DNA of 42,682 nt. Origin: Deltaproteobacteria bacterium (GTDB taxonomy: Bacteria; Bdellovibrionota; UBA1018; UBA923). Where the stretch lies: assembly GCA_016186905.1 (NCBI GenBank), contig JACPKS010000032.1:1-42682 (forward strand). The letters are read 5' to 3'. Below the pieces are notes generated by a model, which saw only the letters and a program-made list of their open reading frames with translations, did not search any database and was not told where the DNA came from. Each line of letters begins with the position of its first letter. The first letter of the stretch is position 1. The position numbers were made by a program, and so were the translations under genes. Of this stretch, positions 1 to 8,182 are shown piece by piece.

Positions 1-182
1 AACTCCGCCCACTGCGGCGCGGTCATGACCTGCAATCCCGATTCGATCCGCGAAAGCGCGCTCTGGGTGAGAGCCAGGCGCTTGGCGACCGACAGCTGAA
101 CGAGTCCGAGCTGCTTGCGCGTCGCCCGCACCAACGTGCCGATCGTTCGCATGATATGGGTTTCCTGATTGGGCTTTTTCAT
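1..182 (-). CDS. Xre-family helix-turn-helix regulator, 3' end outside window
   Basis: Reading the minus strand from the ATG at 182-180 gives 60 codons with no stop before the window edge. The peptide starts MKKPNQETHIMRTIG, and residues about 15-58 match a Cro/C1-type helix-turn-helix: RKQLGLVQLSVAKRLALTQ then SALSRIESG. The pattern of helix 2, turn and recognition helix ending in SRIESG is typical of Xre-family DNA-binding domains. An internal ATG at residue 11 is an alternative start. Only the N-terminal part is present, so any C-terminal ligand or toxin-partner domain cannot be judged. It is divergent from the next gene. Its target is unknown. Confidence 0.8.
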   Translation of the reverse strand, partial: MKKPNQETHIMRTIGTLVRATRKQLGLVQLSVAKRLALTQSALSRIESGLQVMTAPQWAE

Positions 183-337
183 TTTTTCACACTTTCTGTA
201 ACGGCCAAATTTACCTATCCGTGCTTCCGTGTAAAGCAAGGTGTTCCAAATTTCAACGTTATGTTAAATTAATATAGATGGAGAGGTGGTCAAGGGAATT
301 GCGGTAAACAGTACAAAATCAGAAAGGGATTTCTGGC

Positions 338-910
338 ATGACGATGGCGAATAAAAAAATACGGTCCATTCTCGTGGTGAACGACGACAGAACCCTGCTG
401 CCAAAAGCTTCGAGCGTTGACGCAGTGCTTGATCGTATCCGCAAGCAAATGAGTGGCGTTTGCCCGGGCGACCGCCCGCTGGTGACGCAGCATCACCCGT
501 CCGCGAGCGTGGCGCCGCGCAGCCGCTCCAGAATGGAGCAAATCATCGTCGATATCGCCGCCAACGCGATGGCAGCCCTTCCCAAGGGCGCGCAGCTCAT
601 GGTCGAAACGGGCGAAACGTCGCTGGTCGAAGAAGACGTTCAGCCGGATTGCACGGTTTCGAGGCTGCATCCGTATACGATGCTGACGATTCATTATTCC
701 GGCCTGGCAGGAAACCCCGAAGCGCTCGACCGGATTTTCGAGCCTTTTTTCACGTATGCGATCCCTCGCGGAAAAAAATCAGTCGGCCTGACTCGCGCGT
801 ACAATGCCGTGCTCGAAAACGACGGGCGAATCGTCGTCAGCGGAGAGTTCGTCGGCGACGCGACGTTTAAGATCTATCTCCCGAAAGTCCGGGCCGCCGC
901 CAGATCATAG
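338..910 (+). CDS. Orphan, degenerate histidine-kinase-type ATPase domain protein
   Basis: This 190-residue protein looks like an isolated GHKL/HATPase domain. Residues about 66-92 resemble the kinase N box ([13 protein letters not shown], keeping the NAxxA core at 76-80). Residues 134-139 give FEPFFT, the hallmark of the ATP lid. Residues 148-180 resemble the G2 box and last strand, ending FKIYLPKV. The G1 box that should read DxGxG is SGLAGN (121-126), so the adenine-contacting Asp is missing. There is no dimerisation/phosphoacceptor domain, no sensor and no membrane segment. A Shine-Dalgarno AGAAAGGG lies about 10 nt before the start; ATG 344 is an alternative. Its last 6 bp overlap the convergent carboxylase gene. 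It is probably not an active kinase; a binding or decoy role is a guess. Confidence 0.65.
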   Translation: MTMANKKIRSILVVNDDRTLLPKASSVDAVLDRIRKQMSGVCPGDRPLVTQHHPSASVAPRSRSRMEQIIVDIAANAMAALPKGAQLMVETGETSLVEEDVQPDCTVSRLHPYTMLTIHYSGLAGNPEALDRIFEPFFTYAIPRGKKSVGLTRAYNAVLENDGRIVVSGEFVGDATFKIYLPKVRAAARS

Positions 911-2449
911 CGGGATGTTGCCGTGCTTGCGCAACGGCCCCTTCTCTCTCTTGCCTTTAAGCATCCCGAGCGCGCGAGCGACCATCGCGCGCGTGTCTTT
1001 GGGATCGATGATCGCGTCGATGTAGCCCAGCTCGGCCGCTTTGTACGGGTTCGCGAAAGACTCCCGGTACTGCTCGATCCGCCGCGCGCGCTCCGCCTGA
1101 GCGTCTTTCGCGGCGTCGATCTCGCGCTTGTACAGAATATTGACCGCGCCTTCGGCGCCCATCACCGCGATTTCGGCCCCGGGATACGCGAAGTTGAAGT
1201 CCGCGCGCACGTGCTTGCTCGACATGACGTCGTAAGCGCCGCCGTAGGCCTTCCGCGTGATCACCGCGATTTTTGGAACCGTCGCTTCGGCGTATGCATA
1301 CAAGAGCTTCGCGCCATGCCGGATGATTCCGCCGAATTCCTGCGCGGTTCCGGGAAGAAATCCCGGCACGTCGACGAACGTCAGAAGCGGAACGTTGAAC
1401 GCGTCGCAGAACCGCACGAACCGCGCCCCCTTCGTCGAGGCGTCGATGTCGAGGCAGCCCGCGAGCACCGCCGGCTGGTTGCCGATCACTCCGACCGTCA
1501 TTCCGCCGATCCGCGCGAATCCCACGACGATGTTGCCCGCGAATTCGCGATGCGCTTCGAGAAACCGCCCGTCATCGACGACGTCACCGATCACGGCGCG
1601 CACGTCGTACGGTTTTTTGGAATTGTCCGGAATAACGGAACGAATCTTTTCGCACGGCCGATCAACCGCGTCGGCGCATTCGCCGATCGGCGCGCCGTCG
1701 AGATTATTCGACGGCAGATAACCGATCAGCTCTCGAACTCCGTTGAGTGTTGCGCGTTCATTGGGATAGGCGAAGTGACACACTCCCGATTTCGAGGCGT
1801 GGGTATGCGCGCCGCCAAGAGCTTCCTTGGTCACCTCCTCGTGGGTCACGGTCTTGATCACATCCGGCCCGGTCACGAACATGTAACTCGTGCTTTCGCT
1901 CATGAAGACGAAATCCGTGATCGCGGGGCTGTACACCGCGCCGCCCGCGCAGGGCCCGAGAATCGCCGAAATCTGCGGAACGACTCCGCTTGCCTGCGTG
2001 TTGCGCCAGAAAATCTCGGCATAACCCCCGAGCGACTCGACCCCCTCCTGGATGCGCGCGCCGCCGCTGTCGTTCAGGCCGATGACCGGGCAGCCGGCCT
2101 TCCGCGCGAGATCCATGATTTTGCAAATCTTCGAGGCATGCCCTCCGCTTAAGCTTCCGCCGTAGACCGTGAAGTCTTGCGAGAAAACATAAGCCTTGCG
2201 CCCGGCGATCGTGCCGAATCCGGTGATGACGCCGTCGCCCGGCACCTTCGCGATGCCCGAATCCGCGTTTCGATGCGTAACGAACCGGTCGAGCTCGACG
2301 AACGAGCCTTCGTCGAGAAGGTGCTCGACGCGCTCGCGCGCCGTGAGCTTGCCTTGCCTGCGTTGCTTTTCGAGGCGCTCGGCACCGCCGGCATCGAAGG
2401 CCTCGCGGTTTTTCTCGGCAAGACGCTTGTGCGGATCGGGATGCGGCAT
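905..2449 (-). CDS. pccB: Acyl-CoA (propionyl-CoA type) carboxylase beta subunit
   Basis: This 514-residue protein is the biotin-dependent carboxyltransferase subunit that moves CO2 from carboxybiotin to an acyl-CoA, most likely propionyl-CoA to give methylmalonyl-CoA. It acts in the cytosol with a biotin carboxylase/BCCP partner that is not in the window. Family signatures include [16 protein letters not shown] (128-143), the first oxyanion-hole segment [12 protein letters not shown] (165-176) and the second, [12 protein letters not shown] (401-412). Asp407 matches the Asp that favours propionyl-CoA in actinobacterial PccB (family knowledge). Length is normal. It starts 3 bp after the sigma-54 activator gene ends, so the two are probably cotranscribed. 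Methylmalonyl-CoA decarboxylase alpha subunit is an alternative with the same fold. Confidence 0.93.
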   Translation of the reverse strand: MPHPDPHKRLAEKNREAFDAGGAERLEKQRRQGKLTARERVEHLLDEGSFVELDRFVTHRNADSGIAKVPGDGVITGFGTIAGRKAYVFSQDFTVYGGSLSGGHASKICKIMDLARKAGCPVIGLNDSGGARIQEGVESLGGYAEIFWRNTQASGVVPQISAILGPCAGGAVYSPAITDFVFMSESTSYMFVTGPDVIKTVTHEEVTKEALGGAHTHASKSGVCHFAYPNERATLNGVRELIGYLPSNNLDGAPIGECADAVDRPCEKIRSVIPDNSKKPYDVRAVIGDVVDDGRFLEAHREFAGNIVVGFARIGGMTVGVIGNQPAVLAGCLDIDASTKGARFVRFCDAFNVPLLTFVDVPGFLPGTAQEFGGIIRHGAKLLYAYAEATVPKIAVITRKAYGGAYDVMSSKHVRADFNFAYPGAEIAVMGAEGAVNILYKREIDAAKDAQAERARRIEQYRESFANPYKAAELGYIDAIIDPKDTRAMVARALGMLKGKREKGPLRKHGNIPL

Positions 2450-2452
2450 CTC

Positions 2453-4036
2453 TTAAGCTTCCGTGCCCTCGGCTGCCGCGCGCGCGATGCGCCGCTTGTC
2501 GAGGCCGTATTTTTCGACCTTCATGATCAGGCCCGCGCGGCTGATGCCGAGCTCTTTGGCGAGCCGGGATTTATTCCAGTTCGTGCGCTTGAGCCCCTCG
2601 CGGATCATCGTTTTTTCGAGCTCCTCGAGCGCGTCTTTCAATTTTCCCTGGATTCGAACGCCCTGCACCTTGGCCTTCTCGCCCCATTCCTTGATCCTCG
2701 GCGAAAGCAGCTCGCCGTTGATCTTGACGTCGTCGCCCGAAAGCACGATCAGTCTTTCGATTTCGTTCTCGAGCTCGCGGATGTTGCCGGGCCACGCGTA
2801 GTCGTAGATTTTTTCCATCGCGCGCTTCGCGACCTGTTTCATCTCAATGCCTTTTTCCTTGCAGCCGCGGTCGAGAAAGAAGTCGACGAGAACCGGGATG
2901 TCCTCCTTGCGGTCGCGCAGCGGCGGAACGTTCACGTTGATGACGTTGATGCGGTAATAAAGATCCTCGCGGAACCCGCCGTTCTCGATCATCTCTTTGA
3001 GATCCTTGTTGGTCGCGGCGAGCACCCGAACGTCCACCTTTCTCATGTCGGTGCCGCCGACGGGAAGAAACGTTCCCTCCTGCACCACCCGCAGAAGCTT
3101 CACCTGCATCGTGGGCGACATATCTCCGATTTCGTCGAGGAAGAGCGTCCCCTTGTCCGCCGACTCAAAGAGCCCCTTCTTGTCTTTCACCGCGCCGGTG
3201 AACGAGCCTTTGACGTGACCGAAAAGCTCCGAATCGAGCAGGTTTTCGTTGAACGCCGAGCAGTTCACCGTCACGAAGGCCGCTTCTTTTCTCGGGCTGT
3301 TGTAATGAACCGCTTTCGCGATGAGCTCTTTGCCCGTGCCGTTCTCGCCCTGGATGAGAACCGTGCTCTCGCTCTGTTTGATCTTGTCGAGCAGCGCGTA
3401 GAGCTCCTGCATGGGCTTCGACTTGCCGATCATGTTGTCGTAACGGTAGCGCGTGCCCAGTTCCTGATTGAGGGCGCTGATCCGTTCCTCGCGCCGCGAG
3501 ATTTCGGTATGAAACGTGATGATCTCCTGCGAGACGAGGTCGACGAGCTGCTTGAAGTAGTCCATGTCGGCGCCGCGAATCGGCTTCGTGCCCGCGAACG
3601 TTTTTTCGACGTCCCCCGGAGTCAGGTCGGAATTTTTCGCGGCCTCGGCGATCTTGCTCTTTTCCGAGGCGCTGACCTCGTTTTCAAGCACGGGATAGGC
3701 CATCACGCTGCCGAGAAACTCGTTGTCGATCGCGATCCGCGAGATCAGCCCCTTCTCGGGGCCGATCACGCCCGCGTTGATGAGATGGGTTTTTTCGCTG
3801 CGCACGATCCGGTCGGTCGCCTCGCCGGCCAGCCTCTGCAGCTGCCGCTGTCCGGCCGGCGATTGCGCCAATAAGGCGCTCAACCGGTTGCGGAATTCCC
3901 GCTTTTCCCCCGGCTGCCAGTTCGTGAAATGCCCTTTTTCGTCGATGAAAAAGATGTCCGTCGAAAACCAGTTGCCAAGAATCTCCTCGAGCTTGCGAAT
4001 GACGTGGATGTGCTTGAGCTCTTCCCAGTTGATCAC
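2453..4036 (-). CDS. Sigma-54-dependent activator with PocR-like sensory domain
   Basis: This 527-residue bacterial enhancer-binding protein has an N-terminal region (about 1-180) resembling the PocR ligand-sensing domain, starting INWEELKHI and containing FFIDEKGHFTNW. A helical linker follows, then a AAA+ domain with Walker A GENGTGKE (230-237), the sigma-54 contact loop as GSFTGA (277-282), Walker B GTLFLDE (296-302) and FREDLYYR (355-362). The C-terminal Fis-type helix-turn-helix is at about 469-510. The loop variant GSFTGA replaces the commoner GAFTGA but keeps Thr and Gly. It has a good Shine-Dalgarno (GGAGG, 9 nt spacing). It probably senses a metabolite and controls sigma-54 genes; whether it controls the adjacent carboxylase is inference. 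Confidence 0.93.
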   Translation of the reverse strand: MINWEELKHIHVIRKLEEILGNWFSTDIFFIDEKGHFTNWQPGEKREFRNRLSALLAQSPAGQRQLQRLAGEATDRIVRSEKTHLINAGVIGPEKGLISRIAIDNEFLGSVMAYPVLENEVSASEKSKIAEAAKNSDLTPGDVEKTFAGTKPIRGADMDYFKQLVDLVSQEIITFHTEISRREERISALNQELGTRYRYDNMIGKSKPMQELYALLDKIKQSESTVLIQGENGTGKELIAKAVHYNSPRKEAAFVTVNCSAFNENLLDSELFGHVKGSFTGAVKDKKGLFESADKGTLFLDEIGDMSPTMQVKLLRVVQEGTFLPVGGTDMRKVDVRVLAATNKDLKEMIENGGFREDLYYRINVINVNVPPLRDRKEDIPVLVDFFLDRGCKEKGIEMKQVAKRAMEKIYDYAWPGNIRELENEIERLIVLSGDDVKINGELLSPRIKEWGEKAKVQGVRIQGKLKDALEELEKTMIREGLKRTNWNKSRLAKELGISRAGLIMKVEKYGLDKRRIARAAAEGTEA

Positions 4037-4076
4037 GGCGTGGCCTCCAGTCGGTGTTCCCGGTTCGACTGCTTTT

Positions 4077-4091
4077 AGGACTATAAGTCCT
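4077..4091. promoter_or_regulatory. Perfect inverted repeat at the predicted transcription start of the activator gene
   Basis: The sequence AGGACT-ATA-AGTCCT is a perfect 6+6 dyad. It lies 2-16 bp downstream of the predicted start site for the sigma-54 activator gene, so a bound protein there could block transcription. A short 5' hairpin is the alternative reading. Confidence 0.45.
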
Positions 4092-4099
4092 TATCAAAA

Positions 4100-4127
4100 A
4101 TTATACAGCCGGTGCTCATTCAATCAA
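4100..4127 (-). promoter_or_regulatory. Sigma-70-type promoter of activator-carboxylase operon
   Basis: On the minus strand TTGATT (4127-4122) is followed after 16 bp by a consensus TATAAT (4105-4100). Initiation near 4093 gives a leader of about 57 nt with GGAGG before the ATG at 4036. Confidence 0.6.
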
Positions 4128-4161
4128 CACTTTCCGTAAAAAGTATCGACACTGCGAGAAT

Positions 4162-4219
4162 GTAACAGCCTAAATGGCTGTTACGAGCCGAGCAGGGCGG
4201 TCGTCCGGGGGACGACCGC
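4162..4219. repeat. Two perfect hairpins upstream of the cysteine desulfurase gene
   Basis: Two perfect inverted repeats stand side by side. GTAACAGCC/GGCTGTTAC (4162-4170 and 4176-4184) has a 5-nt loop. GCGGTCGTCC/GGACGACCGC (4197-4206 and 4210-4219) has a 3-nt GGG loop. No T-run follows either on the plus or minus strand, so they are not simple terminators. They sit in the 252-bp gap between divergent genes, and the second is followed by G+A-rich sequence to about 4240. They could be a 5' leader structure for the desulfurase mRNA or a dispersed palindromic (REP-like) unit. Confidence 0.6.
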
Positions 4220-4288
4220 GAAGCACGATGCGGAGCGGAGCGAACGCAGGCTTTGCAACAATCTCCGCGATCAGGTAAATACTGCCGC

Positions 4289-5479
4289 ATGGATGTTTCA
4301 AACGCCATCTACCTCGATCACGCCGCGACCACGCCGCCGCTGCCCGAAGCGCTGGAGCGCCTGAACCGGCTCAACTCCGAAGTCTTCGGCAACTCAGCCT
4401 CCGTACACGCGATCGGACGCCGCGCGGCTGCCTCGCTCGAACAATCCCAAGACGCCGTCAGCCGCGTCTTCAACGTCCCGCCGTCACACGTGATCTTTAC
4501 CTCCGGCGGCACCGAATCCAATAACCTCGCGATCTGGGGCGCATTGGGGGGGCTGTCCCAGGGCATTCAATGGCTCAAGTCCGAAAGCGAGGGTCAAATC
4601 ATCACGAGCGTGAACGAGCACGATGCGACGAAAAAGCCCATCGAATGCCTCGAAAGCCTCGGCGCCAACGTCGCCTGGATCGGCGTCGATCGCGAGGGCT
4701 TCCTTGACCTCGCGGCGCTTGAAAACGCGCTCTTAAAGCGCACCAAACTGCTGACGATTCATCACGTCCAGAGCGAGATCGGCACGGTTCAGAATCTCAG
4801 GGCGATCTCCGATCTTGCTCGCGCGCGAAGCCCAAGCGCGCTCATTCATACGGATGCCGCGCAATCTTTTCTGAAGATGCCGCTCGACCCAGCCGAGCTC
4901 GGCGTCGACCTGCTCAGCATCAGCGGCCACAAAATCGGCGCGCCCAAGGGCATTGGCGCGTTGATTCTGGGCAAACGCTTTGAGAATCGCAAGCCGCGCA
5001 TCGAGCCCTTCCTGCAAGGCTCCTCTCAGCAGGGCGGCAGCCGTCCCGGCACCGTGCCGGTGCCCCTGATCGGCAGCCTCGCCGCGGCCATCGAGTGGGG
5101 CAACGAAAACCTCGCGCGAAACCGCGAGCGCCTCACGGCGCTCCAGCGGCATCTGCTGCAGGGCCTTCCGGAACGCGCCGTGCTCAACGGTCCAAAAGCC
5201 GACGACGGCGGACGAGCCCCGCAGACCGTCAATTTCTCGATTCCCGGCTTTCCTTCCGGAATGATGGTGGAAGCGCTTGCCGAGCGCGGCATCTGCGTTT
5301 CGGCGGGCTCCGCCTGCCACTCCACGAGTCCGAAGCCCAACGAAACGGTGGAAAACCTCGGTGTCGGCGGCGAGCGGGCGCTTTCCGCCCTGCGCGTAAG
5401 CCTCTCTCCAATGACCACGACGGAGGCAATCGATGCCTTCCTCTCGATTCTCTCCGAGACCATCAGGCAGTATTCATGA
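4289..5479 (+). CDS. Cysteine desulfurase, NifS/IscS family (396 aa)
   Basis: This PLP enzyme removes sulfur from cysteine as an enzyme-bound persulfide. The start is set at ATG 4289, giving MDVSNAIYLDHAATTP, the standard N-terminus; an upstream TTG at 4253 would extend it into the hairpin region. Visible features are the PLP-binding SGHK with Lys215, the catalytic loop SAGSACHST with Cys343, the EHDA motif at 110-113, and SRPGT at 251-255. The PLP-contact motif that usually reads NNE is QSE (161-163), a departure from IscS. The gene overlaps thiI by the 4-bp ATGA, so it is most likely the dedicated sulfur donor for ThiI, as NifZ is in Bacillus. A role in Fe-S assembly is less likely because no iscU or nifU is next to it. 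Confidence 0.93.
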   Translation: MDVSNAIYLDHAATTPPLPEALERLNRLNSEVFGNSASVHAIGRRAAASLEQSQDAVSRVFNVPPSHVIFTSGGTESNNLAIWGALGGLSQGIQWLKSESEGQIITSVNEHDATKKPIECLESLGANVAWIGVDREGFLDLAALENALLKRTKLLTIHHVQSEIGTVQNLRAISDLARARSPSALIHTDAAQSFLKMPLDPAELGVDLLSISGHKIGAPKGIGALILGKRFENRKPRIEPFLQGSSQQGGSRPGTVPVPLIGSLAAAIEWGNENLARNRERLTALQRHLLQGLPERAVLNGPKADDGGRAPQTVNFSIPGFPSGMMVEALAERGICVSAGSACHSTSPKPNETVENLGVGGERALSALRVSLSPMTTTEAIDAFLSILSETIRQYS

Positions 5480-6687
5480 TGCCGAGCAAACAACCGAATC
5501 CCAACACCACGCACTTGCTGATCCGTCACCAGGAAATCGCGCTCAAAGGCCGAAACCGGCCGTACTTCGAACGGCGCCTCACGAAAAATCTCGCCCGGCG
5601 CGTAGGCGAGTCTGGCAAGGTGCTGAGCTTGAGCGGACGAGTCGTCGTCGATCTTGCGGAACCCGCGCGAAGCGACTCCGGAAAACTCAATCATCTGATC
5701 TCCGAGCTCGCGGCGCTTAGCGGCGTTCACGCGGTCACGCCATGCAAGGTTCTCGGCACCGACCCGGAGCGCATCAAGTCGGAGGCGCGGGATTGGGCTC
5801 GCCATGATCTCGATGCGTCGGCCGACATCCGCACGTTCGCGGTGAGAACCCGTCGCGTCGACAAAAAATTTCCGGTTCGCTCGAATGAAATCGACATTAC
5901 GGTGGGATCGGCCATCCAGGCTCTCAAACCAGGTCTTACGGCGAATCTGAAAAAACCGGACCTCAGGATCTCGATTGAAATCCGCGCCAAACACGCGATG
6001 ATTTACTCGAACGAAACGAATGGCGTGCACGGCCTTCCGCAAGACTCCTCGCAACGCGTGATTTGCCTTCTTTCGGGCGGTATCGACTCTCCCGTCGCGG
6101 CCTGCGAGATCATGCGCCGGGGCTGTTCCCCGGTGCTCGTGCACTTTCACAGCAAGCCTTACACGTCGGAGGCGAGCATCGCGAAGGTCAAACGCCTTGC
6201 GGCCGTGATCCGCCGCTACAGCGCGCACCCGGTCGAACTCTGGCTCGTGCCGCTTCTCGACGTCCAGAAAGCCGTCCGCGACCAGTGCAACGAGCGCCAT
6301 CGCACCGTCCATTACCGCCGCTTCATGATGAGAATCGCCGACGAGCTCGGCCGCCGCGTGGGCGCCAAGGCCATCGTTACCGGCGACGCGCTCGGGCAAG
6401 TCGCGAGCCAGACGCTCACGAATCTCAATGCGATCGAGGATGCGGTGAAGACCGCCGTGCTGCGGCCGCTGATCAGCCTGGACAAAGATCAAATCATCGT
6501 GAAAGCGCGAAACCTCGGAACCTACGAGATCAGCATCGAGCCGCACGACGACGCGTGCGTTCTTTTCGCTTCGCCGAATCCGTCCACGCAGGCCGGTCTT
6601 TCGGCGCTGTTGGACGAAGAAGCGCGCCTTCCGCTTTATCGGCTCGTCTTCTCGGCCCTCGACGCCGCGGAAAAAATCATCGTTTAG
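5476..6687 (+). CDS. thiI: tRNA 4-thiouridine synthetase ThiI, no rhodanese domain
   Basis: This 403-residue enzyme adenylates and thiolates U8 of tRNA using sulfur from a cysteine desulfurase; it can also serve thiazole synthesis. The start is the ATG overlapping the desulfurase stop; an in-frame upstream extension would run through the previous gene and is rejected. Residues 12-31 carry the typical LLIRHQEIALKGRNRPYFE. The THUMP domain covers about 60-175 and ends near IEIRAKHAMIYS. The PP-loop is LLSGGIDSPVAA (198-209), and TGDALGQVASQT (302-313) is also conserved. PHDDACVLF (356-364) is near the C-terminus. It lacks the C-terminal rhodanese domain found in E. coli ThiI, so sulfur is probably passed directly from the partner enzyme. 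Confidence 0.95.
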   Translation: MMPSKQPNPNTTHLLIRHQEIALKGRNRPYFERRLTKNLARRVGESGKVLSLSGRVVVDLAEPARSDSGKLNHLISELAALSGVHAVTPCKVLGTDPERIKSEARDWARHDLDASADIRTFAVRTRRVDKKFPVRSNEIDITVGSAIQALKPGLTANLKKPDLRISIEIRAKHAMIYSNETNGVHGLPQDSSQRVICLLSGGIDSPVAACEIMRRGCSPVLVHFHSKPYTSEASIAKVKRLAAVIRRYSAHPVELWLVPLLDVQKAVRDQCNERHRTVHYRRFMMRIADELGRRVGAKAIVTGDALGQVASQTLTNLNAIEDAVKTAVLRPLISLDKDQIIVKARNLGTYEISIEPHDDACVLFASPNPSTQAGLSALLDEEARLPLYRLVFSALDAAEKIIV

Positions 6688-6707
6688 CTCGTCGCTTTTG
6701 CCTTTAT

Positions 6708-6737
6708 ACTTCGTCAGATTTCTCCTCACTTCGTCAG
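6708..6737. repeat. Short direct repeat after thiI
   Basis: ACTTCGTCAG occurs at 6708-6717 and again at 6728-6737, a 20-bp period, with weaker copies continuing to about 6790. It lies in the 134-bp convergent gap between thiI and the coiled-coil gene. No terminator hairpin with a T-run is evident there. Confidence 0.4.
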
Positions 6738-6821
6738 CGGCCACTCACGGCCAGCTTCCTCGTTCGTCGAAATCTTCCTCGCCTAAAGCCAAAATCGACT
6801 TCGCTACTTTGCTGGCGCCCG

Positions 6822-7499
6822 CTACAAATCCGCCTTGCCCAACTCCGTTTCGAGACGCTCCAACTCGCTTTTCTGGCGGTCGAGCTGTTTTTCCCGCTTT
6901 TTCATCTCCAGCGTGTTCTTCTCGAGAATCTCCCGCTGCGCCTTGAGCTGCCCCTTCAGCTCCGAACGCGACTGCTCTCCTTGAGCGATGGCCTGCTTCT
7001 GTATTTTGATGTTTTTTTCCCAGAACTCACGCGCCTTACCGACTTTCTCGATATTTTCGCGGTCGATCTCGATATTCTCCTGCAGGATCTTGTGATTTTC
7101 CTGCAGATCCTGCAGGCGCTGCCGCGTCTCCTCGATCTCGCGCTTGGTCGATTCCACCAGATCCTGGTTTTTCGAAAGACTCTTCTGGAAATCCCGCTCC
7201 GAGCTTCGCGTCTCTTCCCATGCCTGCTGGGCGCGCTCAAGATTCCGCGCGGCTTCCTCGCGTGATTTTTCTCCCGCGGACAGCTCTTTTTCCAGATTCC
7301 CGACGGTCTTCTCCGCGCTTTGTATGTTTCCGTTCGCCGTCTCGAGATTTTTCAGCGACACTTGGATGTTGTTGCGCGCCTTCTCAATGCCCTCAGGAAT
7401 CGCTTTTCTCTTTTCTTCTCCGCCGTGAGGGCCCGCTAACGCCGGCTGAAGAGAAAGCACGGCTGCCGCGAAAACGGCAAATAATACCGCGGAGAGCAT
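6822..7499 (-). CDS. Secreted coiled-coil protein, unknown function
   Basis: This 225-residue protein is not recognised as a named family. The ATG at 7499 is chosen because AAGAAGG lies 6 nt upstream and because the protein then starts with a clear signal peptide, MLSAVLFAVFAAAVLSL followed by QPALA, with likely cleavage near residue 22. A longer reading from 7580 has no such support. From about residue 30 to the end it is almost all charged heptad sequence rich in Glu, Lys, Gln and Arg, with few prolines and no cysteines, predicted to form one long periplasmic coiled coil. This resembles the coiled-coil part of murein-hydrolase activators (EnvC-like), but no LytM domain follows. It is divergent from the HNH gene. 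Confidence 0.75.
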   Translation of the reverse strand: MLSAVLFAVFAAAVLSLQPALAGPHGGEEKRKAIPEGIEKARNNIQVSLKNLETANGNIQSAEKTVGNLEKELSAGEKSREEAARNLERAQQAWEETRSSERDFQKSLSKNQDLVESTKREIEETRQRLQDLQENHKILQENIEIDRENIEKVGKAREFWEKNIKIQKQAIAQGEQSRSELKGQLKAQREILEKNTLEMKKREKQLDRQKSELERLETELGKADL

Positions 7500-7600
7500 G
7501 ATGAACCTTCTTAATGCGTTCCATGCGCCGTCTCCGACTCTTCTGGATGCGATACACGTAACCATTTGCCCAATGTACATATCACGTCTGCCCGCGCCTA

Positions 7601-7629
7601 TTGGACAAAATTCCCGCCCCGCTTATAAT
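7601..7629 (+). promoter_or_regulatory. Strong sigma-70-type promoter giving a near-leaderless HNH mRNA
   Basis: TTGGAC (7601-7606), a 17-bp spacer and a perfect TATAAT (7624-7629) precede the ATG at 7637. Initiation 7-8 nt after the -10 box would fall on or next to the start codon, so the GAGG at 7631-7634 may not be transcribed. Confidence 0.65.
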
Positions 7630-7636
7630 CGAGGGT

Positions 7637-8182
7637 ATGGACACGGTCCTCGTCCTGAACACTTCGTTCGAACCTTTCAAAGTAGTTCCCTGGCAAAAAG
7701 CGATGGTCCTGCTCATTCAAAACAAGGTGGAGGTTCTTGAGGAGTACGATCGCGTAATCCGCACGGTAGCGGTCACGTTCCGGCTTCCCGCCGTATTGCG
7801 CCTGCGCCGCTATATCCCGATCATTCGCAAACGAAACGTGGTTCGATTTTCCCGCACGAACGCGTTTTTGCGCGACCGGCATTCCTGCCAGTATTGCGGA
7901 CGCAAACGCGCGCGACATGAGCTGACGCTCGATCATGTCATTCCCGTCGTGCAGGGCGGCACCAAAAGCTGGGAAAACATCGTCACGGCTTGCATTCCAT
8001 GCAATCAGAGGAAGGGCGGCCGCACTCCTCATGAAGCCGGAATGCGCCTGATCGCCAAGCCACGCACGCCGGTCTGGTTGCCGGCGGCATCCCTTCGATA
8101 TGACTTGAATTCCACGCCCGAGCATTGGAAGGTTTATCTATCGTGGAACTCAAGGAACGAACTGCTCCGGACTCAGGCCTGA
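7637..8182 (+). CDS. HNH endonuclease family protein
   Basis: This 181-residue protein has a zinc-ribbon HNH nuclease core: CQYC at 84-87, the catalytic LDHVIP at 98-103 (His100), WENIVTACIPCN at 112-123 with the second CxxC at 119-122 and the conserved Asn123. The N-terminal 70 residues start MDTVLVLNTSFEP, which is typical of stand-alone HNH proteins found on many bacterial chromosomes. The start at 7637 fits a promoter immediately upstream; a longer reading from 7601 would begin inside the -35 box. No toxin, restriction or phage partner is adjacent, so it is probably a chromosomal nuclease of unknown substrate. Its 3' end overlaps the next gene by 40 bp. Confidence 0.88.
   Translation: MDTVLVLNTSFEPFKVVPWQKAMVLLIQNKVEVLEEYDRVIRTVAVTFRLPAVLRLRRYIPIIRKRNVVRFSRTNAFLRDRHSCQYCGRKRARHELTLDHVIPVVQGGTKSWENIVTACIPCNQRKGGRTPHEAGMRLIAKPRTPVWLPAASLRYDLNSTPEHWKVYLSWNSRNELLRTQA

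Noticed and set aside
1..910. Xre regulator plus the next gene as a toxin-antitoxin pair
   Set aside because: The genes are divergent and the second looks like a kinase ATPase domain, not a toxin.
2177..3874. 565-residue plus-strand open frame across pccB and the activator gene
   Set aside because: It spans two real minus-strand genes and has biased Arg/Leu/Val/Asp composition typical of antisense frames.
5026..6744. 572-residue minus-strand open frame opposite thiI
   Set aside because: It covers the end of the desulfurase gene and all of thiI, and has no family-like motif.
7637..8182. HNH gene as part of a restriction, homing or phage system
   Set aside because: No methyltransferase, intron/intein, integrase or phage gene is adjacent, and the N-terminus resembles common chromosomal HNH proteins.
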